Positions 1 to 11,536 of a DNA stretch of 64,000 nucleotides are shown piece after piece (positions within the stretch are counted from its first letter, which is position 1; each line of letters opens with the position of its first letter). The stretch is from Bostrychus sinensis. Taxonomy: Eukaryota > Chordata > Actinopteri > Gobiiformes > Eleotridae. The notes beneath the pieces were generated by a model. It made no database searches, had not been told where the DNA came from, and worked only from the letters and a program-made list of their open reading frames with translations. Where the stretch lies: contig CM036244.1 in assembly GCA_020698575.1 (NCBI GenBank), positions 12,376,534-12,440,533 on the forward strand, read 5' to 3'. Made by a program: the position numbers and the translations under genes.

Positions 1-873
1 AGAGAGCGTTACACCGAGGGAGAGTAGGAGGCATGCATCATAGAAAATCACTGCTTTCACCAAATATGTAGGAGGGAAGACTCTTTATTACTGAAAACAT
101 AAAAAAAAAAAAACACCAACAACAATGGCGCACCACTGGGAGTAGTCATCTGTCACGATACACAACACGACGACCCACATTGGACGCGTGTTATTAAATC
201 TTCAACAGGTGTGGAGACCTTGGTGCAAGCGAATGTCAATCTTGTTTATGAAAAAAAAAAAAAAAAAAACACAAGCGTAAACACAGTGCGAGTAGGGAGG
301 TGCGTACAGTATACTGTGACTGAGTAGGTGGTGTGGTACAGTGTGCTGAGAATTAACAGAAAGTAAAAGAGTGTAGGAGGCAGAGCGGTGAGGAGAAAAG
401 GGAAGCTGTATTTTTAGGCAGAGCCACAGGTGTCTGGCATCACCACAGTTGTGATTTTTTTCAAGTGTTTGTCGCGGAGTTCGGATAATTAAGCCTCGCT
501 GTGTGATGCTGTTTAAACATTTTATTGTCTGTTTTAAAGCATGCATGATTCCAAGAAGAAGAAGAATTTTTTCCAAGGTTGTAACAGAGAAGGGTTTGGG
601 GGGGACTGAGAGAGGAATGACACAGAGCAAACTGGCCCAGGTCAGGAATCAAACCTAGGCCGCTTCAGTAATGGACGCTCAAATTGGCTGTTGAATAATG
701 GCTGCTGTGGGAAATTAGAGAACGTCTGTATTTCAGCTCTACATTCATGTGTTTACACAGAGAAACAGTACTAAAAAGAAAACCATATACAGTATACCAT
801 ATATACTGGGGAAAAAAATTAAGGCAAAGTAAGACAGATAATAGATAATAATAAAGCATCGGTCTTATAAGGC
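1..873. other. No gene; probable intron sequence
   Basis: No exon-like open frame with splice sites or recognisable motif is seen. The stretch is AT-rich, with short A-runs near 100-113 and 250-269. If the gabra assignment downstream is right, it lies in an upstream intron of that gene. That placement is inferred. Confidence 0.5.
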
Positions 874-2208
874 GCTTTTCCAATGGGCAGAACATTACAG
901 GATATGTCAGTACAGGACGCCTTAGAATGGGTGCCCCCAAAACCTGCTGGGGTTTCCCTGACTCTGGGTCAAAGAGATCCACATCTGTTACGTAAACACT
1001 GACGTCACACAAGTGCAACAAAAGTTGTGTTAATAAATGAAATAAAAATCAGATTGAAGCTGACTTATAAAACATAAAGGCACTGGCAACATTTATTAAA
1101 AGACGAGAGTAAATCCAGGTGTGTGTCTGTGTGAGGCTGGTGTGTGTCTGTGTGAGGCCGGTGTGTGTCTGTGTGAGGCTGGTGTGTGTCTGTGTGCGTC
1201 TGTGTGAGGCTGGTGTGTGTCTGTGTGAGGCTGGTGTGTGTCTGTGTGAGGCCGGTGTGTGTCTGTGTGAGGCTGGTGTGTGTCTGTGTGAGGCCGGTGT
1301 GTGTCTGTGTGAGGCTGGTGTGTGTCTGTGTGAGGCCAGTGTGTGTCTGTATGAGGCTGGTGTGTGTCTGTGTGAGGCCGGTGTGTGTCTGTGTGAGGCC
1401 GGTGTGTGTCTGTGTGAGGCCGGTGTGTGTCTGTGTGAGGCTGATGTGTGTCTGTGTGAGGCTGGTGTGTGCCTGTGTGAGGCTGGTGTGTGTCTGTGTG
1501 AGGCTGGTGTGCGTCTGTGTGAGGCTGATGTGTGTCTGTGTGAGGCTGGTGTGCGTCTGTGTGAGGCTGGAGCTAAAGCTGTATTAGCTTCAGTAAACAG
1601 GAGACTACTTCTGGTTTACTGCCAGCTTCAGTGCATTAAATTTACTTCTCTGCTCCACTTTAACACATTTTAACCACTGAACATACAACCACATGAGTTT
1701 AACTCATGTTTAATCCATTCTAAATTAAAAATTAAATGTTCAGCTCAATATATGACACGAGAGCTGTACTTTGCTAAACTGGAAACAGCTAATATAGCTG
1801 TTGCTAATATAATAGCTTTATTTAAACAAAAAAAGTTGCCTCAACATTAGCTCATCCTATCCGGGAATACAGCTGTTTATTACTAGGAGAAGTCCGTGTT
1901 CGATAAAAACAAAAAAAACAAAAAAACAAAAAACAAACAAAAAAAAAAAACGCTTTTATATTTGTCCTTTGGGTTGTTGTTGTTTATGCCCGAGTGAGGA
2001 TTCTCTCTCGTCTAATCAGCTCGCAGCAGTGCCCACCTCTAACCGTTCCAGACGCAAACCGAGCTGGACTCCATCAAAGAGGAGTGCCAAAAGTAGAACA
2101 GTTTGGAACGCTTTGTGGGAACACTTTAGAACGCTTTGGGAAGTGGAAACAACCCCCAGACTGACCTGTCCCGCCCTGTCCCATCCCGCTCCAACCTAGT
2201 GGAAAAGC
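874..2208 (+). mobile_element. VNTR-bearing DNA element, copy 1
   Basis: A 1.3-kb dispersed element whose second copy lies inverted at 49405-50791. The ends are short inverted repeats: GCTTTTCCAATGGG on the left, and CCTAGTGGAAAAGC on the right, which reads GCTTTTCCACTAGG on the other strand. From left to right it contains a roughly 240-bp conserved left arm (874-1117), a 21-bp minisatellite (1118-1570), a right arm with the shared stretch AGGAGACTACTTCTGGTTTA near 1600, an A-rich tract (1905-1950), and a conserved right end with repeated GGAACGCTTTG motifs (2103-2150). No transposase is visible, so it is probably a non-autonomous cut-and-paste element. No clear target duplication was found and the superfamily is unassigned. 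Confidence 0.75.
1118..1570 (+). repeat. 21-bp minisatellite (about 21 copies)
   Basis: Tandem unit GTGTGTCTGTGTGAGGCTG with GT (21 bp in all), with single-base variants (GGCTG/GGCCG/GGCCA, CTGAT) and one irregular unit near 1190-1205. Because 21 is a multiple of three, long stop-free frames arise that read as a Cys-rich heptad. These are a by-product of the repeat, not evidence of a gene. The same unit recurs, inverted and longer, at 49943-50570. Confidence 0.95.
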
Positions 2209-2494
2209 ACTTTACAATTTATTCATGCACTCCCCACTAGGGCTGGGTACCATTAAATGATACCTTTGTGGTATCAAAAGAAAAGTTACAATACTTCTGG
2301 CATCAAAAATAACATTTTCATTCAATACCAAGTTTTAATACTTAGTGGGACCTTTAATGTTCCTTTGCATGTATGAATGAAATAAGTAACACAGAACAAA
2401 GCATACAAACTACAAGTTTTAACTTTTTTATTGAGTTTTATGATTGTAAAAGATAATTAGCAGACCATGGGTATGAGACGGAATCATGTCTGCC
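2209..2494. other. Unclassified repeat-like stretch
   Basis: Contains GGGCTGGGTACCATTAAATG at about 2242, which looks like a transposon end. No matching opposite end was found. No coding frame is supported. Confidence 0.3.
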
Positions 2495-2660
2495 ATTCTG
2501 CCACCAATCACACACTCACTCACCCATTCATACAGGCAAGCTCGGTGAAGTGTCTTGCCCAAGGACACATAGGCAGTATACGATGCTGGTAGTGGGAATC
2601 GAACCGCCAACCTTCGAGTTAGTGGGCAAACGTCTCTACCAGATAAAAAAATAGCTGAAA
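2495..2660 (-). repeat. SINE-like repeat, CTTGGGCAAGACACTT type
   Basis: On the minus strand it carries a tRNA-box-like block (GGTTCGATTCCC, seen as GGGAATCGAACC at about 2596) followed by the CCTTGGGCAAGACACTT and GAATGGGTGAGTGAGTG blocks common in teleost dispersed repeats. A diverged relative lies at 9826-10475. It is not a functional tRNA gene, because no full cloverleaf can be drawn. Confidence 0.6.
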
Positions 2661-2673
2661 ACTCACTCTGCAG

Positions 2674-3103
2674 TAGTGCTGCATATGGAAAAAACATGCG
2701 ATATTCGATAACCATGTTAAAAATTGCGATAATGATATTATTGCAATATTTTAATATTTGGCCCACTTTTCTGACAAAGTGAGTTAAATTCACTTAAAAC
2801 AAAAATGTAAATCAAAACTTTAACTTAGACTAAACCAGGACTAAAACAAGGCTACATTTTGACTAAAGTAAAGAAATTTCCATTAAAGCTGGACTTTTTA
2901 TTTATTTATTTATTTTTTATTTATTTATTTTTGTCACAACACATTTTCTTTTCAGACTCAGGTTGGAAAATTATTCTTCAGTGTAAATCTCTGTCAGATG
3001 GAAGACCACAGCGGTTTTGCGATATATTTAGATTCTTGCAATACAGATATTGCGTTTGCTGATTTGCGATAAAGATCATTTTATGATATAATCTGCAGCC
3101 TTA
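2674..3103. mobile_element. hAT-like MITE with intact 8-bp target duplication
   Basis: The element is 430 bp and starts TAGTGCTGCA and ends TGCAGCCTTA, giving imperfect 10-bp terminal inverted repeats. It is flanked on both sides by CTCTGCAG (2666-2673 and 3104-3111), a perfect 8-bp duplication as hAT transposases make. The interior is rich in GCGATA/ATATTG-type motifs on both strands and contains no coding capacity. Confidence 0.85.
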
Positions 3104-3111
3104 CTCTGCAG

Positions 3112-3944
3112 TTATACGGGAGAGTGGTGGGGTAGTAATAGATTTTGTTGTTACTGCACCCGGAACAGTTGGGTAGTTCAGCTTAATATAGGCTATATAA
3201 AAAGCAGAAACCTTCATAAAAAATAATAAACATTAATAAGTTAAGAGATTAATCTGATTAACTAAAGCTTTTAAACATAACTGTAAATAAGTGTCAGTAT
3301 ATAAACTATTAAAACAAAGGATCATTAATTTGATTTTTCTTGACTTACTGTAAGACTTCAACCCGAGGACCATTTACATAAAGACCTTCTAATATCTAAC
3401 AGAGAATGCATCTATGCCCACGCATTCAGCCTACAGAGATCAGCCCTGTACAATTACTCCAGCGGCGGCCATGTTGGTGTTGCTGCAGTTACTTTGACCT
3501 CATCTCCAACACTCCCACACGTTTAACACTATAAAGCACATATAAACATAGTTACAGAGAACAGCCAGACAGATACGAAACACAGCTATGCCTATAACAG
3601 AGATCCACCCTCCTCCCCCTGGGTCTAAGAGGGTCCCAACTCGATCAGGGTAAATGGACCTGTTTCCATTGTCAAAAATAGTCTAGAGGATCAGCAATGA
3701 AAACATATTTTAGCATTCTGCTCCCTGTCAGTTTAATTTCTATTTTCTTATATTTTGTTTAATGGAACAAATGGACACAGATGAAACTACATCTATATGC
3801 ACTTGGATAGACAAACAACCAATCAGGACCATGATAGAGTGTGCAGAAATAAACTAGATTGACAACATTTGAAAACCATACAAACAATCACAGAAATAAA
3901 GCATTGCGTAAAGGCCTACGTTTTAGATATATACAATTATGATT
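3112..3944. other. No gene
   Basis: AT-rich sequence with no supported exon, RNA gene or clear repeat. The segment 3410-3640 is somewhat more GC-rich but shows no open frame bounded by splice signals. Confidence 0.4.
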
Positions 3945-3945
3945 G

Positions 3946-4820
3946 GTGGGTGCACAGTGGCAGAGTAGTTAGTGCCCCTGCCTCTCAGCAAGGAGGTTGA
4001 GGGTTAGATCCCCGATCTGATCCACACACAGTTTGTCTGGGTGGAGTCTGCATGTCCTCCCTGTGTTACTGTGAGTTCTTCTCGCTGGGTATTTCGGTTT
4101 CCGACCGTTGTCCAAACACATGATATGTGTTTGGTGAATTGATGACTCTTAATTGTGAATGAATGTGAGAGTGAATTGATGTTTTTCAGTGCATGTGTCT
4201 TTAAGTGTCAGCCCTGCGACTATTTTCTAGGGCAGGGGTGTCCAAACTTCATTCTCAATTGGCCTGAATCGCCACGGGTTCTTTTTACTGCAGTGAAAAG
4301 TGACTCTCTATAATCTAACTTTTTAAGATTCAGTCATTTTGTCAGTTCTTCTTCTACAAGAGTGTTCCCCCAGCTGCTGCCCCCTAGTGGCACTGCACTC
4401 TGAGTTATTTACATATCATATATTCACACAGCAGTTATTTAGTTATTTCTTTATATCAATAGCTCCATAACAAACACTTTTGGAGTGATATTAACCTGAT
4501 ATGAAGGAAGAGAAAATGGATATTAATGGTTGGTGGTGCCCAATTTCAAGTCATACTATGTGCCAGTCCCAAGCCTGGATAAATGTGTGGCTGCATGAGG
4601 ACATCCAGAGTTAAACCTTTGTCAGTGTGGAGACCTTTGAAAAAATGGAAGCAGCTGTATTGGACTTATTACAATGAGGAGAAATTTATCATCTCTACTG
4701 AGCAGCCCTCCTTTGCATATTTTTTTTTTCCGTTTGTGGCCCTCAATGAAATAAGTTTGGACACCTCTGGTTTAGGGTATACCCCGTCTAAATCCCATAG
4801 TTGCAGGGATAGGCGCTAGT
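3946..4820 (+). repeat. Teleost dispersed repeat 'R1', split by a hAT insertion
   Basis: This copy of a very common fish repeat is recognised by the blocks GGTGCACAGTGGCAGAGTGG-like (about 3949), GGAGTCTGCATGT, GTCAGCCCTGCGAC and, after an interruption, ACCCCGTCTAAATCCCATAG and GGATAGGC (4778-4816). The two halves are separated by the hAT element at 4233-4769. Other copies or fragments are at 10500-10600, 13929-14190, 17255-17475, 41489-41745, 45870-46015, 49040-49300, 54445-54545 and 57085-57250. The transposon class is not assigned here. Confidence 0.75.
4233..4769. mobile_element. hAT-like MITE inserted in repeat R1
   Basis: Starts CAGGGGTGTCCAAACTT and ends AAGTTTGGACACCTCTG, which are inverted repeats of about 17 bp with one mismatch. 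The flanks TTCTAGGG (4225-4232) and GTTTAGGG (4770-4777) match at 6 of 8 positions, as expected for an aged 8-bp duplication. Removing the element rejoins the two halves of repeat R1. It is 537 bp with no transposase, so it is non-autonomous. Confidence 0.88.
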
Positions 4821-6105
4821 CACTTACAATGCCTGGTTGAAATACATAAAAGAAGATGAAAGAATGATGTCTGGTGAGGGGATATTGATTTCAGTAAAAA
4901 AAGGGATGCATTTATGGGATTCCAGACCCACTTCACTTTGTTAAAAAAGTGAATAGGTTTGTCTGTCTGGGAATTCAGTCTGTAGTCTTTGTCATAAAAG
5001 AGAATCAAAACCAATATGTGCTCCCAGCTGCTCCACAAAGCTAAAGAAAACATTTATAAACATAGACGTAATATATAAGGCTCAGACAACTAAAGCCTGC
5101 AGCTGGTCTGGTTAAATAAAATTAAATTATCCTGTATTCTCACATAAACCACAAAGAGCTAATTATGCAGTCCAGTGTTTTGTAAAAGGGGGTTTATGAA
5201 ATACTGACACGTAACATCAGCACACCCGGCTTGGAGAAGCAGACAGGAGCATTATTACTGGCTTTGTGTGATGTCTGGTCACTAATTGAGCAAGTAAAAG
5301 AAAAACTTTTTCTCAACTAAAAAGTTTCTACAACAAAATCGTACCATTTTGTCAATGTTTGGTGCACAAAAGCTAACTTATTAGTGTTTTAAACGTTAAG
5401 TGTGTGCTCTCTGTTTGCCCTATTCACAGAAGTTCAAGAGTTTAGCCACTCTTGTCCACTTCTGCAAACTGGAAATCTGCTCATTATCTGATAACTGTAG
5501 GAAATAAATTACAAATTCAAAAATGTATAAAAAAAAAAACAATGAAATTTCATGTAACCCTTGCCCTTTACAGAAAGCAGATTTTTAGTTTTACCTTTCC
5601 TGACCCAGTGCTTGAATTAAGTGCTTGTTTAATTAATCCTGCTCTTATTTTATTCAGGGATCTGTATTTCATCTAAAAATTCCTCTAGACCCTAATGAGT
5701 CCTAAAGACGACCGAGCCAATGTTACATACTTTGATCTCAAAATTACATCACTCATTTACAGAGAAGGATAGTAACTAGATACATTTACTCGAGTAATGT
5801 AGCTCTGAGTACATTTTCTAGGAGATGCTTTTACTTCTGACATTTTGGGAGAAAACAAATGTTATTTTTTACTTAAGATTTCTTTTATCATTGTTATTAT
5901 TATTCTCTATTGACTAAAACTATTTTTTGACCTTGCTATAAAAGTTGGTAGCAGTCTCAATTACAATAACAAGATCCTGGTTTGGGGGATAGTAGTAATA
6001 GTAGTAGGTTTTTCTGTACTTGTGTATGTAAGAGAGGTTGTTAGCTCACTTGATTTGCGTTCACAAGTTCCCATATTTGACCTTGGTTTGTGGATAGTAC
6101 TAGTA
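4821..6105. other. No gene; degenerate repeat pieces
   Basis: No supported coding sequence. At 5768-5850 there are diverged copies of the ACTTGAGTAA/AGTACATTTT motifs found in the hAT element at 36570-36909, probably a decayed relative. Confidence 0.4.
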
Positions 6106-8332
6106 CAGTCCTTATCAAATAGTGGGGCGCGCCCCCCTTGGATGCGATGCCAGGGGGGGCGCCTATGACCCCGGGGAACAGGCTTTGCTTTTGCCGTGTA
6201 AAGTGTAATTGCACATCCACGGCAGCAGGGGGTGCAGTTGCGCTCTCATTGTCAAAGTCTGTGCGGGAGTTAAAAACTTTTAAAATTTCTGTCAACAAAC
6301 CCATCGAGAGACACCATGGAGAAATATTTAACAGTAACGAAAATAAAGGCAGAGAGAGACAGAGGTAAAGAGACAAATGAAAGCCTCCCAAAAGCTAAAA
6401 AGAGGAAATATGACAAAGCTTATCTAGCGCTTGGCTTCACTGCGACTACGGTGGGAGACGAGGAAAGACCGGTGTGTTTACTGTGCCTGAAAATGTTGGC
6501 AGTGGACAGCATGAAACCAAATAAATTAAGACATCACCTACAGACATTACATCCTCAATACGCTGATAAGCCGCTTGTTTTTTTTCAGCGAAAACGTGCG
6601 GAGTACGGCCAACAATCATCCCGCTTTGTGAATGCTACATCAGTAAACCAGCGAGCACTTTTAGCATCATTTAAAGTGGCGCACCAAATTGCGCAGTGCA
6701 GAAAACCCCACACAATTGCAGAGGAGTTGATACTGCCGGTAGCAGTAGACATGGTTTCTGTAATGCTTGACAACACAAGTGCTGCAAAAATAAAAACCAT
6801 CCCACTGTCCAATGACACTGTCGCAAGACGCATAGATGACATTGCTAACGATCTCCAGGAACAGCTGGTAGATAAACTCAAAGACAAACGGTTTGCCTTA
6901 CAATTCGATAAAGCAACTGACAGTAACAAAGACTGTTTACTTATTGCTTATGTGCGTTTTGACATGACAAACTCCCTGTGTGAGGATTTGATTCTCTGTA
7001 AATATGTCAAAAACAGAGCCACAGCTGAGGAGCTGTTTAAAATGCTGGACTGCTTCCTAACTGAGAATGGGCTGAAGTGGGCGAACTGCATTGGTGTTTG
7101 CAGTGATGGTGCACAGACTATGTCAGGGATGAGAAAAGGACTGCGAGCGCTCATCAAGAAGGCTTCACCTAAGGCTGAGTGGACACACTGTGTTGTACTG
7201 GCATCAAGGCACCTTTCCTCTGAATTAAGTGAGGTTATGACTGACATTATAGGTGTAGTCAATTTTATAAAGACCAGACCACTAAAATCCAGAATCTTCT
7301 CTGCTATCTGTGAGGAGATGGGAGCTGAACACCATGCTGTGCTCTTTCACAGTGAAGCAAGGTGGCTGTCACGAGGAAAGGTCTTGTCCAGGGTTTTTGA
7401 GCTCAGAGAGGAGATAAGAGTGTTTTTGGAGCAGGAGCATAAGTATGAAGACGCAGCAAAATTTAGTGATGAGAACTTCCTGGCAAAACTGTCCTACCTG
7501 AGTGACATATTTGGAAAGCTAAATGAACTAAATTTACAGCTTCAAGGGAAAAATAAACACCTCCCTCAGGTCACAGACAAGATCAGCTCTTTCACTCGAA
7601 AGCTTGCAATGTGGGGCAGGCAACTTGATGAAGGAAGAAGCATTTGAGAATCTGCATGAATTTGTTGACACCACTGACTATGATGCCTCCTCAGTGATTC
7701 CAGTTATTAAGCAGCATTTTGCATCATTGATGGGATTCTTTAAAAACTGAAACCTGAAAACAGTTCCCAGTATGACTGGGTGAGAGATCCTTTTAATGCA
7801 CCAGCTCCTACTGGTTTCACCTCTGCAGAGGAGGAACAGTTCATTGACATGACATCTGACTCCACTTTGAGACTGAGCTTCACATCACAGACACTGAGTG
7901 AATTCTGGCTGAGTGTAGAGAGGCAGTATCTACTCTTAGGACAGAAGGCTAGGGGCATTCTTCTTCCCTTTGCAACTTCTTACCTTTGTGAGATTGGCTT
8001 CTCTGCTGTTGCTGCACTGAAAACCAAGTACAGGTCCCAGCTAAACACTGAGCAGGAGCTGAGAGTTGCACTATCATGCTTCAAACCCTGCTTTGAAAAG
8101 CTGTGCTCAGCAAAACATGCTCATTGTTGCCATTAATGATTACTTCATTAATGTGATTTAGAAAAAAATCAGCACAATGTTTAACACCTTTTTCTTCAGG
8201 TTAAAATGTTTAATACAGTATATTGGTGCTCCTGTGTTAATGTTCCAGATCAATTTACATTTATTATTATTTATTGATTCAGCATCAAATGGTTCAGTTG
8301 GTCAAAAATGTTTCTAGTTTAAATAAGGATTG
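6106..8332 (+). mobile_element. hAT transposon with BED-finger transposase
   Basis: The left end is CAGTCCTTATCAAATAG (6106), followed by a GC-rich subterminal block with GGGGCGCGCC and CCAGGGGGGGCGCC, which could fold. A diverged right end, ATAAGGATTG at 8323-8332, matches the first 10 bases with one mismatch. Between them lies a transposase reading frame (6316-8136). The 8 bases outside the two ends (TACTAGTA and ACATATTT) do not match, so the right boundary is uncertain; the true end may be deleted. Confidence 0.7.
6316..8136 (+). pseudogene. hAT transposase, BED finger type (ZBED5/SCAND3-like), frameshifted
   Basis: The first open block (6316-7647, 443 codons) starts with a Lys/Arg-rich head, then a BED-type zinc finger with C54, C57, H74 and H79. 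The catalytic core follows, with FDKATDSNKD at about residues 198-207 and the CSDGAQTM block at about 262-269. In the last quarter the frame changes twice. One shift near 7620-7640 leads into a frame ending at a TGA at 7748-7750, and another between there and about 7765 leads into the final block (to 8136), which carries the typical hAT dimerisation end (FATSYLCEIGFSAV). Total length of about 600 residues fits ZBED5/SCAND3-type hAT transposases. Transposases of this family bind the element ends and cut and paste DNA in the nucleus. The two shifts imply it is no longer functional unless they are sequencing errors. It lies inside an intron and is unrelated to the host gene. Confidence 0.9.
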
Positions 8333-9825
8333 ACATATTTTTTTTATTTCAGGCACTTTGATGCACTTTAAGTTTTTTTAGACTATAACAGAGCAAGTGA
8401 TCAAATGAGTTTTGCCAAAATTAAGGCCTGAAACATCATGAAATAGAATCAAATTGGATTCAAACTGGCATTAATTTTAATTTCTGGGGGAAACGGTGAC
8501 ATAGCTTTATAAATTTTACCGCATGGATTTGTGAAAAAACAGATGGGGCTTCTTCCCTCAGAAATATATTATACCACTAATTTTACTGACTTATAGCCTA
8601 CATACCGGTAATTAAAAGATAATTATGCTATTATATTATGCTATTAGCTACTATAAACTAGTCATCTATGCTGTTTTAAAGCATTACCAAAACCAAAAGA
8701 CCAGCAAAAAAATATTCTGACAAAAAATAGATATTGGTCACTTTTTCCTGCAGTGAGAACAAGAAGAGGCCAAGAAGACAGCATTTCTACTCAACACTTA
8801 TATTTACTGTATTCTAGCTGAGCAGGTTTAACAGACAAATATTTTCCAAAACTTTACACCAAAACATAAAATTCCAAAACTTTTCCAGGATTTCCATGAT
8901 TGTACGAACCCTGAAACAAATACATAGCCCTAGATGTGTCTTTGAATACATCATGAATGTTACAAATGTGTGATAACATGTAATCAGTGGAAAGCCATGC
9001 AGATAATAAAGTAAAAGTCATAAGAAGACTTGCAGACTATCTATCTTCCCTCCAGACATGGGATTGTACCAGTTTCCCAACCTTTAAAGAAGCGTGTAAT
9101 CCTGAAGCTTCACAAATCCAGCCTAAATCTCTCTCTCAAAAATTCACTACAAGATTCTGTCAACGCCAAAGGACATGCACTGTGAAATTATTCCAACCAA
9201 CAGTGTTAATTCAGCCCGTTTCATTTTTCCACAGACATATTTTCTGAAAGTTTTGAGCACTTGTTAATATTTGTTAAGATACATTATTAAACCTGTGATG
9301 TATTTTGTGGAATATATTTTAACTAACACATTTATTCATCTCGCTGGATTGATATTGTGGGGAACTCTTAATAAAATCTTGTTAAAAACATTGGAGGATC
9401 AGTGATGAGCAGTCACCATGGCAACTGTTCACGCGGCTCCGAGCTCAGACACACCAAGTTTTAATGTCAGCGAGTGAAGTTAGTGGAAGTTTTTCTTTGA
9501 AGACTTTTGGTTGCTTGTCTTTCTAACAAACTGCACTGTGACTGCTATTGAAATATGAGTAACTGTTTTATTCTATTTTGCACTGTGTAATTTATTATTG
9601 TACTCCAGGGACTGCAGATGGAATTTAGCTGTTTAGCTATAATCTGGTGCAGATCATCTCTGTTTTTACGAGCATAATGTCTATGTACACTGTCCCCTCA
9701 AATAAATAAAGACTAAAGACTAAAGACAATGTTGTGTCAGTGGACTCTAGGTGTATTTTGGTGGAACATGTTGCTGGACAGCTTCAGATTTTAGATGAAT
9801 TATACATTTGCTCTTTTCGGGGATC
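8333..9825. other. No gene
   Basis: AT-rich sequence without recognisable exons. The stretch near 8880-8930 resembles common fish transposon ends but could not be bounded. The segment 9380-9470 is slightly more GC-rich, with no splice-bounded frame. Confidence 0.4.
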
Positions 9826-10475
9826 GGCAGTAGCTCAGTTGTGTCGTTGTGTCCTTGGGCAAGACATGTAGCCCACCTTGCCTCCAGCGTTTGCGCACTC
9901 TGCTTTTGTGAATGTGAGCGTTTGTGAGGGTGAATGGGTGAAACATTCCTTGATGTGAGGTGCTTTGAGCAGTGTTGCCAGACTGGGCTTCTTTTGAACA
10001 CCTTTGGCTGGAAAAAAAATAGCATTGGGCTGGTTTATAAAATTTGGGCTGCTATTCACAACATTTGGCAGGTTTTTAGAGAATATTCTGGAGAAAATAC
10101 ACAAATAAATACACATTTCAACAGACTGCTGTGTTCTCCCACTCATATCATCAGTTCATTTGTTTTAAAATGTATTGTAATTTATTGGTATTTCATGCGT
10201 TTTTTGGGGTTTCTATGATGCCCAGACCAGGAAAGCATTGGTTGTCAGATTGCACACGTTGCAGAAAACCAGTTTGGTTTACTTTTTTTAGTGCTGCTGT
10301 TAGGTTTTGTGTTTTTTCTTATGTAAAATGGTTTTAACATTTAAAGCGGTTGTGTTGGGCAGGTTTTAAGCTCTGTTTAGGCTGGAAACTCTCTGTGAGA
10401 TCTGGCAACCCTGGCTTTGAGTGCCCATGAAGATAGAAAAGCGCTATAATGTGACCATTTACCATTTTCATAAAG
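9826..10475 (+). repeat. SINE-like repeat split by a hAT insertion
   Basis: The left half (9826-9969) has GGCAGTAGCTCAGTTGTG, TCCTTGGGCAAGACATG and GTGAATGGGTGAAACATTCC. The right half (10414-10475) resumes with CTTTGAGTGCCC and AAAAGCGCTATAA. This family usually ends 'GCGCTATATAA' and is tRNA-derived in appearance. An A-run (10475-10493) follows. It is interrupted by the element at 9970-10413. Confidence 0.75.
9970..10413. mobile_element. hAT-like MITE with perfect target duplication
   Basis: A 444-bp element beginning CAGTGTTGCCAGA and ending TCTGGCAACCCTG (13-bp inverted repeats with one mismatch). It is flanked on both sides by GCTTTGAG (9962-9969 and 10414-10421), a perfect 8-bp duplication. 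The insertion splits a SINE-like repeat. There is no coding capacity. Confidence 0.9.
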
Positions 10476-11161
10476 AAAAAAAAAAAAAAAAAAAGTGAAA
10501 GAAAGACATGCACATGTTAGAAGACTTGGTGACTTTAGTGAATGTCTGTCCAGGTTGTACCCCGCCTGAGGCCCATAGTTGCTGGGATAGGCTTCAGCCA
10601 CTGAATAAAAAAAGAATTACAATTGGATATTCGACATAAGTTAAACTGTACAGGAGGCCCAGTAGAAGAAGTAATACAAATAGATTTTTAAGGGCCAATT
10701 TTGTTTATGTCTGTGGACAAACAGAAAACTTTTACTTTAGAGTAAAAATTTAAAATTGTTGTTTTTTAGGTGAAGAAATAATTAGGACTCTAGTCAACCA
10801 AAGCAATTGTTAGTCAACCGAAGTTATGCCCAGCAGCAAAGGATGTATGACTTACTCAAACAAGTGACTTCACGTTAATTAGGTGATAAAACAGAAAAGA
10901 CATCTGTAAAATATATTGTTATCTAAAAATCACCTATGCTATCTTAAATAAAATGTAAAATAAAAGTTATCAAGCAATAAAGAGACCAGTTTTGTTGATG
11001 GTCCATACAACTAATCCACCAATAAAACCTCATAAGACCTCACTGACCGATTAATCGACTAAGTGACCAGAGGCTGTCAGGCGTGGAAATGATACTGCAA
11101 TTTAGGAGTTTGAGTTTGGTGTCAGGTCTCAAAACTTGGCTTGACTTTTGGGGATTTTGCA

Positions 11162-11192
<31 letters not shown>

Positions 11193-11536
11193 CTGTGCAC
11201 GCTGTATCTGGCACAATGGACCATGCATTGACATAGTAGAATATGCTGAAAACTTTTTACTCACCTTTGGGTCAACAAACTCTGAGTTGGTTTAATAGAT
11301 TTAGCTTATTTCAAACAACTGTATCAATTTCTGTTGTTACTATGGTCCTTTGTGTAGTTGAATGCAGATTACCATATTGTCAGTATTTATTTACAGTAGT
11401 GTTAATATTTACTGTTGTGTGTACATTAAGAGAGCACAATATATGACTATTTCATGGCAGTGTGGGTTTGCAAGCGCTGCAAATCCATCATTATTAATAA
11501 CCATATAACTTAATGTAATATTCACTTTCATACCAG
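10476..11536. other. Intron end with repeat R1 fragment and poly-T
   Basis: Contains an R1 fragment (10500-10600, ending GGGATAGGCTTCAGCC) and a 29-base T-run (about 11165-11192). The last 17 bases before 11537 (TTCACTTTCATACCAG) form a moderate splice acceptor for the gabra exon. No other coding sequence is seen. Confidence 0.6.

Noticed and set aside
1119..1673. Cys-rich heptad-repeat proteins encoded by the minisatellite (also 49869-50585)
   Set aside because: Both long frames exist only because the repeat period (21) is a multiple of three. Two frames are open at once in each array, and there is no promoter, splice or domain evidence.
1..11536. Search for upstream gabra exons (ligand-binding loop, TM1-TM3)
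   Set aside because: No frame with the Cys-loop or the TM2-type Thr/Ser-rich helix was found on the + strand, so the preceding exon appears to lie outside the window.
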